Assembly (NCBI RefSeq): GCF_024464655.1
Contig: NZ_JANHAV010000001.1
Location: 1-64,000 of the forward strand
From: Halobellus inordinatus
GTDB taxonomy: Archaea > Halobacteriota > Halobacteria > Halobacteriales > Haloferacaceae
Direction of reading: 5' to 3'
DNA length: 64,000 nucleotides
The notes under the pieces were generated by a model. It had not been told where the DNA came from. It saw only the letters and a program-made list of their open reading frames with translations, and did no database searches. Below are positions 32,479 through 41,815 of the stretch, in pieces; position 1 is the first letter of the stretch; each line of letters begins with the position of its first letter. The position numbers and the translations under genes were made by a program.

Positions 32479-34916
32479 GCGGAGACGACGCCGCGGGCGA
32501 TGCCGCAGACGCCGATCCGACGCCGACGATCCGCGCGCTCGACGAGCAGACCGTGCGACAGATCGCGGCCGGCGAGGTCGTCGAACGGCCCGCGTCGGTC
32601 GTGAAAGAACTCCTCGAAAACAGCCTCGACGCCGGCGCAGATCGCATCTCCGTCGCGGTCGACGCGGGCGGCACCGAGGGCGTTCGCGTCCGCGACGACG
32701 GCGTCGGGATGGACCGCGAGGCGGTCCAGCGCGCGGTCGAAGAACACACCACGAGCAAGATCGACGACATCGACGACCTCGAAGCCGGCGTCGGAACGCT
32801 CGGGTTCCGCGGCGAGGCGCTCCACACGATCGGCGCGGTCTCGCGGGTGACGATCCGGACGAAGCCCCGCGGTGGCGACGGCGTCGGCACGGAACTCCGC
32901 GTCGAGGGCGGCGAAGTAACGGACGTGAGCGCCGCGGGCTGCCCCGAGGGGACTGTCGTCGAGGTCGACGACCTGTTCTACAACACCCCCGCCCGCCGGA
33001 AGTTCCTGAAGACGACCGCGACGGAGTTCGATCACGTCAACACCGTCGTCACGCACTACGCGCTCGCGAACCCGGACGTCGCCATCTCCTTAGAACACGA
33101 CGACCGCGAGGTGTTCGCGACCGAGGGCCGCGGGAGCCTCCAGTCGGCGGTCCTCTCGGTGTACGGCCGCGAGGTCGCCGAGTCGATGATCCGCGTCGAA
33201 CACGGCCCCGATGCGGGGCCGATCGAGCGCGTCACGGGACTGGTCAGCCATCCGGAGACGACCCGCAGCACTCGGGAGTACCTCTCGACGTTCGTCAACG
33301 ACCGGTACGTCACCGCCCGCGTCCTCCGGGAGTCGGTCCTCGACGCCTACGGCGGCCAGTTGGCCACCGACCGCTACCCCTTCGCGGTCCTGTTCGTCGA
33401 CGTCCCCGCCGACGCGGTCGACGTGAACGTCCACCCGCGGAAGATGGAGGTCCGCTTCGGCGACGAGGCGGGCGTCCGCGAGGCCGTCACCGACGCCGTG
33501 CGGACCGCGTTGCTCGACGAGGGGCTGATCAGGTCGACGGCGCCTAGAGGCCGTTCAGCACCCGCGGAGACCGCGATCGAGCCCGAATCGCCCGACTCGG
33601 AGGTGCGCGGCGGCGCGGGACACAGCCCGCAGCCGAGCAGTGGAGACGACGCCGGAGGCACGGTGGCTGATAGCGTCACCGCCACCGAAGACGGCGACGC
33701 GTTGCAGTCTTCCGAGACCGGGCGAGCGCGCGATAGCAGCTCCGAAACAGGTGATCTGGACACCACCTCGGACGAGCGTCTCGACGCCGACCGCTTCGCG
33801 GATCGCGGCGACGGCCGCTCGGGGGACACCGAAGACGGTTCCGACAGCGTCGACACCGACAGCGACGGCTTCGAGCGCGACCGTGACAGCGGCGACGGCG
33901 ACGACCGCGCTCAGACGGTCGATCCGACGGACGAGGACGCCTGGACTGTCACCGACGCTGGCAGCGAACGAGAGCGCGGCCGCGACGATCGTCCGCCCGC
34001 CCGCGACTCCCGGACCTCGACGTCGGATCAATCGACGTTCGGCGAGTCGGAGGCTGATTCGATCGGGGAGTCGTCGCGGACCGCTACGCCACCGGGAACG
34101 GCTGCTGATCCGACGGAGACGGCGCGGAGCGCAGACACGGACTCCCGATCGAGCGGTAATTTCGACGTCGACGACGCCCGCGGCACGGCCCGCGACGAGC
34201 GCTCGGACGCCTCACAGCCGCGCCCGACGGGCATCGTCGGGCCGACGACCCAGCGCGACCTCCACGGTGAGGCGGCGACGCTCGAACCCGACTTCGACTC
34301 GTTGCCGTCGATGCGGATCCTCGGCCAACTCCACGATACCTACGTCGTCGCCGAGACCGACTCGGGGATGGTGCTCGTCGACCAGCACGCGGCCGACGAG
34401 CGGGTGAACTACGAGCGCCTCCAGTCCGAACTCGACGGCGACGTCGCCACACAGGCGCTCGCGGACCCCGTCGATCTCGAACTCACCGCGCGCGAGGCGG
34501 CGCTGTTCGAGGAGTACCGCGAGGCGCTGGCGTCGATTGGCTTCCGCGCCGAACGCGTCGACCAGCGCACCGTCGCAGTCGAGGCTGTCCCCGCGGTGTT
34601 CGCGGAGGCGCTCGATCCCGAACTCCTGCGCGATACGCTCACGGCGTTCGTCGCCGAGGACGGCGACGGCGGCGCGGAGACGGTCGAGGCAGTCGCCGAC
34701 GACCTGCTTGCGGACCTGGCGTGTTACCCTTCCGTGACCGGCAACACCTCGCTCACCGAGGGCTCAGTCGTGGATCTGCTGGAAGCGCTCGACGACTGCG
34801 AGAACCCCTACGCGTGTCCCCACGGCCGCCCAGTCGTCGTCGCGATCGACGGCGACGAGATCGGCGATCGCTTCGAGCGCGACTACCCGGGACACGGCGG
34901 CCGGCGGGACGCCTGA
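32475..34916 (+). CDS. mutL: DNA mismatch repair protein MutL, endonuclease type
   Basis: The 813-residue protein starts at a GTG overlapping the nudix stop. The N-terminal GHKL ATPase shows IAAGEVVERPASVVKELLENSLDAGA, DDGVGMD, TSKI, and LGFRGEAL. The C-terminal domain carries DQHAADERVNYE (D636 onward), the metal-dependent endonuclease motif DQHAxxExxxxE, plus YACPHGRPVVV. This fits organisms without MutH, where MutL itself nicks DNA. Between the halves is an acidic Ser/Asp/Arg-rich linker of about 215 residues (about 365-580), longer than usual. Confidence 0.95.
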   Translation: MSGDDAAGDAADADPTPTIRALDEQTVRQIAAGEVVERPASVVKELLENSLDAGADRISVAVDAGGTEGVRVRDDGVGMDREAVQRAVEEHTTSKIDDIDDLEAGVGTLGFRGEALHTIGAVSRVTIRTKPRGGDGVGTELRVEGGEVTDVSAAGCPEGTVVEVDDLFYNTPARRKFLKTTATEFDHVNTVVTHYALANPDVAISLEHDDREVFATEGRGSLQSAVLSVYGREVAESMIRVEHGPDAGPIERVTGLVSHPETTRSTREYLSTFVNDRYVTARVLRESVLDAYGGQLATDRYPFAVLFVDVPADAVDVNVHPRKMEVRFGDEAGVREAVTDAVRTALLDEGLIRSTAPRGRSAPAETAIEPESPDSEVRGGAGHSPQPSSGDDAGGTVADSVTATEDGDALQSSETGRARDSSSETGDLDTTSDERLDADRFADRGDGRSGDTEDGSDSVDTDSDGFERDRDSGDGDDRAQTVDPTDEDAWTVTDAGSERERGRDDRPPARDSRTSTSDQSTFGESEADSIGESSRTATPPGTAADPTETARSADTDSRSSGNFDVDDARGTARDERSDASQPRPTGIVGPTTQRDLHGEAATLEPDFDSLPSMRILGQLHDTYVVAETDSGMVLVDQHAADERVNYERLQSELDGDVATQALADPVDLELTAREAALFEEYREALASIGFRAERVDQRTVAVEAVPAVFAEALDPELLRDTLTAFVAEDGDGGAETVEAVADDLLADLACYPSVTGNTSLTEGSVVDLLEALDDCENPYACPHGRPVVVAIDGDEIGDRFERDYPGHGGRRDA

Positions 34917-35000
34917 TCTTCCGTCTTCGGTTCCTACTCTCCTGAGCGCGGAGACTGTTCATCTCCGGAACTTATGTATCCCCTCGGAGAACGAGCGGGT

Positions 35001-35960
35001 ATGGCGGATATCGTGACTTTCGGCGAGACGATGCTCAGACTCTCGCCGCCGCGGGGCGAGCGCCTCGAACGGACCCGCGAACTCGACGCGCGAACGGGCG
35101 GGGCAGAGAGCAACGTCGCCGTCGCGGCCTCACGGCTGGGCTGTGACGCGGCGTGGGTCTCGAAACTCCCCGACTCGCCGCTCGGCCGACGGATCGTCTC
35201 CGAACTGCGCAGCCACGGCGTCCAGACGGACATCGCGTGGGACGACTCCGAGGACGCGCGCCTCGGGACGTACTACCTCGAACACGGGGGTGAACCCCGC
35301 GGCACCGACGTGATCTACGATCGGACGGACGCATCGGTGACGACTGCGACGCCGGACGAACTGCCGGCGACCGCACTCGACGGCGCGGCGTTCTTCTACA
35401 CGAGCGGGATCACGCCGGCGCTCTCGTCGACGCTCGCGAAGACGACCGACGCGCTGCTCCGGGCGGCCGGACGAGCGGGCGTAACCACCGCCTTCGACCT
35501 GAACTACCGATCGAAGCTGTGGACGCCCGAGGAGGCGAAAGCGGGCTACGAATCGTTGTTTCCGCACATCGACGTGCTCGTCGCGGCCGAGCGCGACGCG
35601 GCCACCTGCCTCGGTCGGGACGGCGATCCCGTCGAGGTGGCAAACGGCCTCCTGCACGACTTCGACTTCGAGACGGTCGTCCTCACTCGCGGCGAAAACG
35701 GCTCGCTCGCCGTCCACGAGGGAGAGGTGTTCGAACAGGCAGTCTACGACGCGGACACTTTCGACGCCATCGGCACCGGCGACGCCTTCGTCGGCGGCTA
35801 TCTCGCCGAGCGCGTCGCCGGTGGCGACGTTCCCGACGCGCTCGCACACGGGGCGGCGACGGCGTCGCTGAAGCGCACCGTCGACGGCGACCTGGCAGTC
35901 GTCACGCCCGCCGAAGTCGAACGCGTCGTCGCCGAACAGGGTGGCGGCATCTCGCGGTGA
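35001..35960 (+). CDS. kdgK: PfkB-family sugar kinase, 2-keto-3-deoxygluconate kinase type
   Basis: The 319-residue ribokinase-fold enzyme has [17 protein letters not shown] at the start, [17 protein letters not shown] (substrate lid region), [12 protein letters not shown], and [19 protein letters not shown], the ATP/anion-hole motif with the catalytic Asp of GTGDAF. The N-terminus and the DLNYRSKLW segment match KDG kinases, which phosphorylate 2-dehydro-3-deoxygluconate (and galactonate) in the semi-phosphorylated Entner-Doudoroff pathway. The start at 35001 is supported by a TATA-like CTTATGTAT about 25 bases upstream. Confidence 0.88.
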   Translation: MADIVTFGETMLRLSPPRGERLERTRELDARTGGAESNVAVAASRLGCDAAWVSKLPDSPLGRRIVSELRSHGVQTDIAWDDSEDARLGTYYLEHGGEPRGTDVIYDRTDASVTTATPDELPATALDGAAFFYTSGITPALSSTLAKTTDALLRAAGRAGVTTAFDLNYRSKLWTPEEAKAGYESLFPHIDVLVAAERDAATCLGRDGDPVEVANGLLHDFDFETVVLTRGENGSLAVHEGEVFEQAVYDADTFDAIGTGDAFVGGYLAERVAGGDVPDALAHGAATASLKRTVDGDLAVVTPAEVERVVAEQGGGISR

Positions 35961-35970
35961 TGAGTGCGTG

Positions 35971-36693
35971 ATGGATCTGAAGACGAGCGACCGATACCGC
36001 GTTCTCGGCCGCCCTCGCGACCCCGACGAACTCCTGCTCGTCGAGGCCGACGACTTCGACGACGCCGCCGCAGTGGCTGCCGATTCCGACGATGCAGACG
36101 CCGCAACTGTCGACTCCGAGGAGGAGGCAGCGCGGGCAGACTCCGGCCCCGACGAAGCGTTCGCCCCGACGTACGTCGACACCACCGGCTACGACGGTGC
36201 ACTCGCTGATGCCGTCGCGTCGCTCCGCGCGGGCACGCTCGTCGACGCGACGCTCGCGTGGTCCGACGGCGACCCGCGGTTCGAATCGATCGACGTCGTC
36301 GCCGACTCCGTCTTCGAGTTCTACGACGGCGTCACCGGGATCTTCGAGGCGGCCAAACAGACGTGGATGGTCGCCGAGGCCGACAACGCGGCGATGAACG
36401 GCCGCGTGACCAAGAACACCGACGGCGAACCCAACGGCGCGCTCTACGTCTTCGCCAAGCAGGCCGGCGCTCGCGACCTTTTCGAGGAGTTTCGCACCGG
36501 TGTCACGCCGCTTGACCCGCTCGTGCGCCGTGCCGATCGCGGCGAGTCGATCCCGCCCGAGACGGAGCACCCCCGAGCGGTGTTCGTCCTTCGGCCCGCG
36601 GACGAACCGTTCCTCGTCGTCTACGTGGTCTTTCGTCGCGACGGGGTGTTGGCTGAGACTCTCCGATCGACGTACGGCGCCCCCGATTCCTAG
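35971..36693 (+). CDS. Conserved haloarchaeal protein, DUF6663-like
   Basis: The 240-residue soluble protein has an N-terminal motif DRYRVLGRPRDPDELLLVEADDFD, an Ala/Asp-rich low-complexity stretch (residues about 30-55) and a conserved C-terminal half (FESIDVVADSVFEFYDGVTGIFEAAKQTWMVAEADN, then AVFVLRPADEPFLVVYVVFRRDG). I recognise it only as a haloarchaeal conserved family, probably DUF6663. It follows the KDG kinase by 10 bases, so the two are likely co-transcribed. Function is unknown. Confidence 0.6.
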   Translation: MDLKTSDRYRVLGRPRDPDELLLVEADDFDDAAAVAADSDDADAATVDSEEEAARADSGPDEAFAPTYVDTTGYDGALADAVASLRAGTLVDATLAWSDGDPRFESIDVVADSVFEFYDGVTGIFEAAKQTWMVAEADNAAMNGRVTKNTDGEPNGALYVFAKQAGARDLFEEFRTGVTPLDPLVRRADRGESIPPETEHPRAVFVLRPADEPFLVVYVVFRRDGVLAETLRSTYGAPDS

Positions 36694-36694
36694 G

Positions 36695-36703
36695 AATTAA
36701 TAT
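36695..36703 (+). promoter_or_regulatory. TATA-like box and repeated AT motif before the NikR-type gene
   Basis: AATTAATAT (36695-36703) and GTTAATAT (36718-36725) repeat TTAATAT at a 23-base distance. The first is in TATA position for a leaderless start at 36726, and the second runs into the ATG. Such a doublet could also serve as an autoregulatory site for the RHH protein encoded here. Confidence 0.4.
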
Positions 36704-36725
36704 CCGACGGCCTCTGAGTTAATAT

Positions 36726-37154
36726 ATGACCGTCGTCAGCGTCTCGATGCCCGAAGCGTTGGTCGAGCGAATCGACGCCTTCGCCGAAGAGCACGGCTAC
36801 ACCGGCCGGAGCGAGGTCGTCCGCGAGGCCTCGCGAAATCTGCTCGGGGAGTTCGAGGACAAACGACTGGAAGATAGAGAACTGATGGCCGTGGTGACGG
36901 TCGTCTTCGAGTACGAGACGACGAACGTCGAAGAGCGGATGATGAAACTCCGCCACGAGTACGAGAACCTCGTCGCCTCGAACTTCCACAGTCACGTCGG
37001 CGAGCACCGCTGTATGGAACTGTTCGTCCTGGAAGGGGGTCTCGAAGACATCTCCACGTTCGTCGGCAAGATCCGCGCGACGAAAGACACGCTCAGCGTC
37101 GATTACTCGGTGATGCCAGTCGACGAGTTCAGCGGCATTCCGACCGAAGAGTAA
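36726..37154 (+). CDS. nikR: NikR-type nickel-responsive RHH regulator
   Basis: The 142-residue protein has an N-terminal ribbon-helix-helix ([37 protein letters not shown]) and a C-terminal ACT-like domain. The four high-affinity nickel ligands of E. coli NikR (H76, H87, H89, C95) are matched by H77, H88, H90 and C96 in [13 protein letters not shown], so metal binding is likely retained. Haloarchaeal NikR homologues may use nickel or another metal. No nickel transporter or urease gene is adjacent; a ZIP transporter lies 820 bases downstream. Confidence 0.88.
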   Translation: MTVVSVSMPEALVERIDAFAEEHGYTGRSEVVREASRNLLGEFEDKRLEDRELMAVVTVVFEYETTNVEERMMKLRHEYENLVASNFHSHVGEHRCMELFVLEGGLEDISTFVGKIRATKDTLSVDYSVMPVDEFSGIPTEE

Positions 37155-37255
37155 TAGGGATTATCGTACGTCTCCATAGATGTCTCGCCGGACGATACGG
37201 CGAGAATCCCCGAACAGTTACGTACTCCCTATAAGAACCGGCCGCGGTACGCTCC

Positions 37256-37744
37256 TCACTCGGTGCGCCGCGGTCCGTCGGCCAACCGCGTCGTACACCA
37301 CGGACAGAAGTCCAGATCCGGGTCCAACTCCTTCCCGCAGTGAGGACACGTCTCCTCGGCGTCCGCCGTCACCGTCTCGCCCGTCGACGTCGCGGTGTCA
37401 GCCGCCGCCCCGTCGACGTCGTCGCGGCTATACTCGCTACCCGTCGCCGCCCGACGAGCGTCAGCAACCCGCGATCGGTGCTGTCGGCTCCGGGCGAGGA
37501 CGTAGGCGTCGGCGACGCTCGCGACGCCGACTATCAGGACGGGCGCGAGCGTCGCCGGATCGCCGCCGCCGTCGAGAAGCGTCCGTGCGGCCTCGGGTGG
37601 CACGAACAGCACCGAGGTGGCAACCGCGGCGGCGAACCATCCGAGCCCACGCTTCCACCGTCTGAGGTAGAAGTGTCCGAGCCCGGTGGCGAGCGTGCCG
37701 AGGAACGCCGCGAGCCACGGCCGCTTCTCCCGCTGGCTACTCAT
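37256..37744 (-). CDS. Membrane protein with C-terminal zinc ribbon
   Basis: The 162-residue protein begins with basic residues and a TM2-like pair of membrane spans (WLAAFLGTLATGLGHFYLRRWKRGLGWFAAAVATSVLF), a third span (VLIVGVASVADAYVLA), then a flexible linker and a zinc ribbon CPHCGKELDPDLDFCPWC at residues about 134-151. The combination (DUF7575-like) is common in haloarchaea; the soluble ribbon may bind a partner at the cytoplasmic face. Function is unknown. It is convergent with the NikR-type gene and divergent from the ZIP gene. Confidence 0.7.
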   Translation of the reverse strand: MSSQREKRPWLAAFLGTLATGLGHFYLRRWKRGLGWFAAAVATSVLFVPPEAARTLLDGGGDPATLAPVLIVGVASVADAYVLARSRQHRSRVADARRAATGSEYSRDDVDGAAADTATSTGETVTADAEETCPHCGKELDPDLDFCPWCTTRLADGPRRTE

Positions 37745-37841
37745 ACGTACACTTTCGGACGCGACCGATTAGGTCTTGTGGGTTTTCGATCTCTCTCATA
37801 CGATCCACCGCCGGGAGCGACGCTCCCACGTGGTAGCCGAT

Positions 37842-37849
37842 GATATAAG
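37842..37849 (+). promoter_or_regulatory. TATA box upstream of the ZIP gene
   Basis: GATATAAG at 37842-37849 is the best TATA match in the 232-base gap. A start 25-28 bases downstream would fall at the ATG at 37874 of a 33-codon frame, about 100 bases before the ZIP ATG. Confidence 0.5.
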
Positions 37850-37873
37850 CCCCTCGCCGACGAGTCGTCTCCT

Positions 37874-37975
37874 ATGGCTTCCTGTCGGACGGCTTTCACG
37901 ACTCCTGCTCGTCTCCCTAGACGGCAGCGACACCACGGCGCTACGGGACTGATTCGACCCGGCGCGGGGAGCTGA
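37874..37975 (+). CDS. Possible 33-codon leader ORF before the ZIP transporter
   Basis: An ATG at 37874 opens a 33-codon frame that stops at TGA 37973-37975, one base before the ZIP gene ATG. It would be leaderless from the TATA box at 37842-37849. The peptide is strongly basic (many Arg, two adjacent His, one Cys, no Asp or Glu), unlike the acidic proteome around it. That suits either a regulatory leader peptide or a chance frame in a 5' leader. There is no homology support. Confidence 0.25.
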   Translation: MASCRTAFTTPARLPRRQRHHGATGLIRPGAGS

Positions 37976-37976
37976 C

Positions 37977-38804
37977 ATGCTCGCTGATAGGTTCGTCGAG
38001 CTGTTCGGCTCGAACCCGATCGTTCACGGCCTCGTCGGCGGCCTCGTGATCGCGGGGATGAATCTCCTCGGCGCGTCGCTCGTGTTCGTCTGGCGGGACC
38101 CGTCAAAACGGGCGCTCGATGGAGCGCTCGGATTCGCCGCCGGGGTGATGCTCGCAGCCAGTTTCACGAGCCTCATCATTCCGGGGATAGAGACGTACTC
38201 GAACGGCAATCCGATTCCGGTTCTCGTCGGTCTCCTTCTCGGCGCGCTGTTTCTCGACCGTTCCGACGGCCTCGTTCCGCACGCGCACTTCCTCCTGACG
38301 GGACGTCGCCGAGCAGACGCGGCGGACCCGGGCGAGTCGCTACCGCTTACCGACGACCGACTCGCGCCCGTGATCCTGTTCATCCTTGCTATCACGCTGC
38401 ACAATATGCCCGAGGGGCTCGCTGTCGGTGTCGGATTCGGCAGCGGCGACGTTGCGGGCGCGATCCCCCTGATGCTCGCGATCGGCATCCAGAACATCCC
38501 CGAGGGACTGGCCGTGTCCGTCGCCGCCGTCAACGCGGGACTCAATCGGCGTACATACGCCGTCTTCACCGGCATTCGATCGGGTCTCGTGGAGATCCCG
38601 CTGGCGGTTCTCGGTGCCTACGCCGTCCAGACAGTCTCGGTCTTGCTCCCCTACGCGATGGGCTTCGCTGCCGGTGCGATGCTGTTCGTCATCAGTGACG
38701 AGATCGTCCCGGAGACACACGCCAGCGGCCACGAGCGCGTCGCGACGCTCGGGACGATCATCGGTATCGTCGTGATGCTGTATCTCGATGTCTCGCTCGG
38801 CTGA
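37977..38804 (+). CDS. ZIP family divalent metal transporter
   Basis: The 275-residue membrane protein has eight predicted spans. The ZIP metal path is visible as LHNMPEGLAVGVGFG (H142, N143, E146) and IQNIPEGLAVS (Q172, N173, E176). A short His-containing loop lies at VPHAHFLLTG (residues about 100-109). Members move Zn2+, Mn2+ or Fe2+ into the cytoplasm. The Gln in the second motif resembles GufA-type family members, where His is common, so metal preference is uncertain. A leader of about 100 bases and a possible short ORF precede it. Confidence 0.9.
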   Translation: MLADRFVELFGSNPIVHGLVGGLVIAGMNLLGASLVFVWRDPSKRALDGALGFAAGVMLAASFTSLIIPGIETYSNGNPIPVLVGLLLGALFLDRSDGLVPHAHFLLTGRRRADAADPGESLPLTDDRLAPVILFILAITLHNMPEGLAVGVGFGSGDVAGAIPLMLAIGIQNIPEGLAVSVAAVNAGLNRRTYAVFTGIRSGLVEIPLAVLGAYAVQTVSVLLPYAMGFAAGAMLFVISDEIVPETHASGHERVATLGTIIGIVVMLYLDVSLG

Positions 38805-38826
38805 GCGGGCTCGGTGGTAATAAAGG

Positions 38827-38848
38827 ATGGGCCCTGACGGATTCGAAC
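38827..38848 (-). repeat. Exact copy of the tRNA-Met(CAT) 3' end
   Basis: Twenty-two bases are identical to 38929-38950, the T-loop to 3' end of the elongator tRNA-Met plus one base beyond the discriminator, displaced 102 bases in the 3' direction and in the same orientation. It forms part of a palindrome at 38834-38889. Confidence 0.95.
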
Positions 38849-38889
38849 TTCGGTCGCAGCAAAGCTGCTCCCTGATTCGATTCCGTCAG
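38834..38889. repeat. Palindrome joining a direct and an inverted tRNA-Met T-loop copy
   Basis: The two arms (38834-38860 and 38864-38889, loop AAA) share CTGACGGA and TCGAA at the outer ends and GCAGC/GCTGC next to the loop. The left arm is the exact tRNA 3'-end copy. The right arm contains GATTCGATTCCGTCAG, a decayed inverted copy of the same tRNA segment. Confidence 0.85.
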
Positions 38890-38929
38890 CGTTGCAGGCT
38901 CGGTCCTCGCTTCCGCTCGGACACTCGTA

Positions 38930-39004
38930 TGGGCCCTGACGGATTCGAACCATCGACCACTCGGTTATGAGCCGAGCGCTCTAACCAGACTGAGCTAAGG
39001 GCCC
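38930..39004 (-). tRNA. tRNA-Met, elongator (anticodon CAT)
   Basis: On the minus strand the acceptor stem GGGCCCT/AGGGCCC is perfect, the anticodon stem CTCGG/CCGAG encloses CTCATAA with anticodon CAT, and a T-arm with TTCGAAT follows. Discriminator is A73. G1-C72 and the lack of three consecutive G-C pairs in the anticodon stem argue against an initiator, and the initiator gene is found at 51165. CAT could also mark tRNA-Ile2 (lysidine/agmatidine), so the identity is likely rather than certain. A TATA-like TCTTAGAC lies near 39028-39036. Confidence 0.88.
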
Positions 39005-39115
39005 GACGGTCTACCGTTCCGCGGTCTCCCTCTTAGACGTTATCGTTGTCGCGGCGCGGTTCTGCACAGTAGCAGTGACACTACCGGCTCACACGTCGAC
39101 GTCGAGAGGAAGAAG

Positions 39116-39188
39116 CGCCGTCGCCAGGGCTCGAACCTGGGACCACCTCGTTAACAGCGAGGTGCTCTACCAACTGAGCTACGACGGC
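39116..39188 (-). tRNA. tRNA-Asn (anticodon GTT)
   Basis: The minus strand folds as acceptor GCCGTCG/CGACGGC, D-arm AGCTCAGTTGGTAGAGC, anticodon stem CCTCG/CGAGG with loop CTGTTAA (anticodon GTT), and T-arm CCAGG-TTCGAGC-CCTGG. Discriminator is G73. No CCA is encoded and no intron is seen. It lies between tRNA-Met and the CCA-adding enzyme gene; its 3' end is not repeated downstream. Confidence 0.95.
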
Positions 39189-39343
39189 TCGTGCCTGCAC
39201 ACGAACGTACACCGAGGTAGTATGATAGGGCTTTCGTTTTCACCGCACGGATGCGAGGTACCGGCACAGTCGAGACGCCACACGGCGACTGTCCTGGGCG
39301 CATCGACACTCTTTCGCCGAGCCCACCCGAAGCGGTGACAACG

Positions 39344-40762
39344 ATGGTCGATGCCGACGAGAGACGCCAGGTGATCGAACGCGTCCGCGAGCGGATCACG
39401 CCCGACGCCGCGGAACGCGAGGCGATGCGGGCCGCAGTGGCGTCGCTCACCGAGCGCGTCGAAGCCGAACTCGCCGAACTCCCGGTCGATGGCGACGTCG
39501 TTCAGGTGGGATCGACGGCTCGCGGGACGTGGCTCGCCGGCGACCGTGACATCGACCTGTTCGTCCGGTTCCCGCCGTCGCTCGACCGCGAGACGCTGGA
39601 GCGCTACGGCCTCGAAATCGGCAACGCAGTTCTCCCCGGAGGACACGAGGAGTACGCCGAACACCCCTACGTCACCGGCGAGTTCGAGGGCTTCGACGTC
39701 GATCTCGTTCCCTGCTACGACGTCGGCGAGGGGTCCGCGTTACAGTCGGCTGTCGACCGTACGCCACACCACAACGCCTATCTCCGGGCGCGCATCGACG
39801 ACGACCTCGCGAGCGAGATGCGCGTGTTCAAACAGTTCCTGAAGGGCATCGGCGTCTACGGGAGCAATCTCCGGACCGAGGGCTTCTCGGGGTATCTCTC
39901 TGAACTGCTCGTTCTCGAACACGGCGACTTCGCATCGCTGCTTGAGGCGGCCGCAGACTGGCATCCGCCGGTCGTTTTCGACCCCGAGGATCACGGCTCG
40001 CAGTCTCACGACGACCCGCTCGTGATGGTCGACCCGACAGACTCGACGCGGAACGTCGCCGCGGTCTGCTCGGCCGCGAATCTCGCGCGTCTCCAGCACT
40101 ACGCCCGAGACTTTCTCGACGACCCGCGCGCGGAACTGTTCGAGTCCGCGACACCGGCTCCGCTCGCCCCCGAGGCAGTTCGTACCCACGTCGACCGCCG
40201 CGGGACGACGCCCGTCGCGATCGTCTTCGACGCACCTGACATCGTCGACGATCAGCTGTACCCCCAGCTCAGAAAGTCACTGTCGGGAGTCCGCGACGAA
40301 CTCGATCGCCGTGGGTTCGAGCCGATCCGCGCCGCGACGTTCGCCGACGAGCGCGCGGTGCTGTTCGTCGAACTCGCCCACCGGACGCTCCCGGCGATCG
40401 AACGCCACGACGGCCCGCCCGTGCACGTTCGCCAGCACGCTGAGGGCTTCTACGAGGCGTATGCGGACGACGGCGATGCGTACGCGGACGACGAGGAGGG
40501 ACACGACGAGCCCGACTCGGACTCTGCTCCCGACGTCTACGGGCCGTTCGTCGACGGCGACCGATACGTCGTCGAACGGGCCCGCGAGTTCACCGACGCC
40601 GCCGAACTGCTCGCCTCCGAGGAACTGTTTACGGTCGGCCTCGGCGCGCGGATCCAGACCACACTGGAAGACGACTACGACGTGCTCGTCGGCGACGCGG
40701 TCGCGACGCTCTGTGACAAATTCGGCTCGGAGTTAGCGGCGTATTTCGACCCGCAGCCATAG
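39344..40762 (+). CDS. cca: CCA-adding enzyme (tRNA nucleotidyltransferase, class I)
   Basis: The 472-residue archaeal-type enzyme adds CCA to tRNA 3' ends without a nucleic acid template. The nucleotidyltransferase signature GSTARGTWLAGDRDIDLFVRF has the catalytic carboxylates D69 and D71. The tail region SNLRTEGFSGYLSELLVLEHGDF and VDPTDSTRNVAAVCS match class I CCA enzymes. An Asp/Glu-rich insertion sits at about residues 366-390. The ATG at 39344 is preferred to upstream codons because it starts the conserved helix. It lies beside two tRNA genes that, like all here, lack encoded CCA. Confidence 0.95.
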   Translation: MVDADERRQVIERVRERITPDAAEREAMRAAVASLTERVEAELAELPVDGDVVQVGSTARGTWLAGDRDIDLFVRFPPSLDRETLERYGLEIGNAVLPGGHEEYAEHPYVTGEFEGFDVDLVPCYDVGEGSALQSAVDRTPHHNAYLRARIDDDLASEMRVFKQFLKGIGVYGSNLRTEGFSGYLSELLVLEHGDFASLLEAAADWHPPVVFDPEDHGSQSHDDPLVMVDPTDSTRNVAAVCSAANLARLQHYARDFLDDPRAELFESATPAPLAPEAVRTHVDRRGTTPVAIVFDAPDIVDDQLYPQLRKSLSGVRDELDRRGFEPIRAATFADERAVLFVELAHRTLPAIERHDGPPVHVRQHAEGFYEAYADDGDAYADDEEGHDEPDSDSAPDVYGPFVDGDRYVVERAREFTDAAELLASEELFTVGLGARIQTTLEDDYDVLVGDAVATLCDKFGSELAAYFDPQP

Positions 40763-40796
40763 CGGTGGGCTGATCGCTGGCGTCGGGTCCGTCTCT

Positions 40797-41813
<1,017 letters not shown>

Positions 41814-41815
41814 CG

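Noticed and set aside
37880-37892. CTGTCGGACGG near the ZIP leader, resembling the end of the 81-base palindrome
   Set aside because: The match is 11 bases only, and no inverted partner is found nearby, so it is probably chance.
39116-39188. Search for a 3'-end copy downstream of tRNA-Asn
   Set aside because: No copy is present in the 111 bases between this gene and tRNA-Met; not all tRNAs carry the tail.
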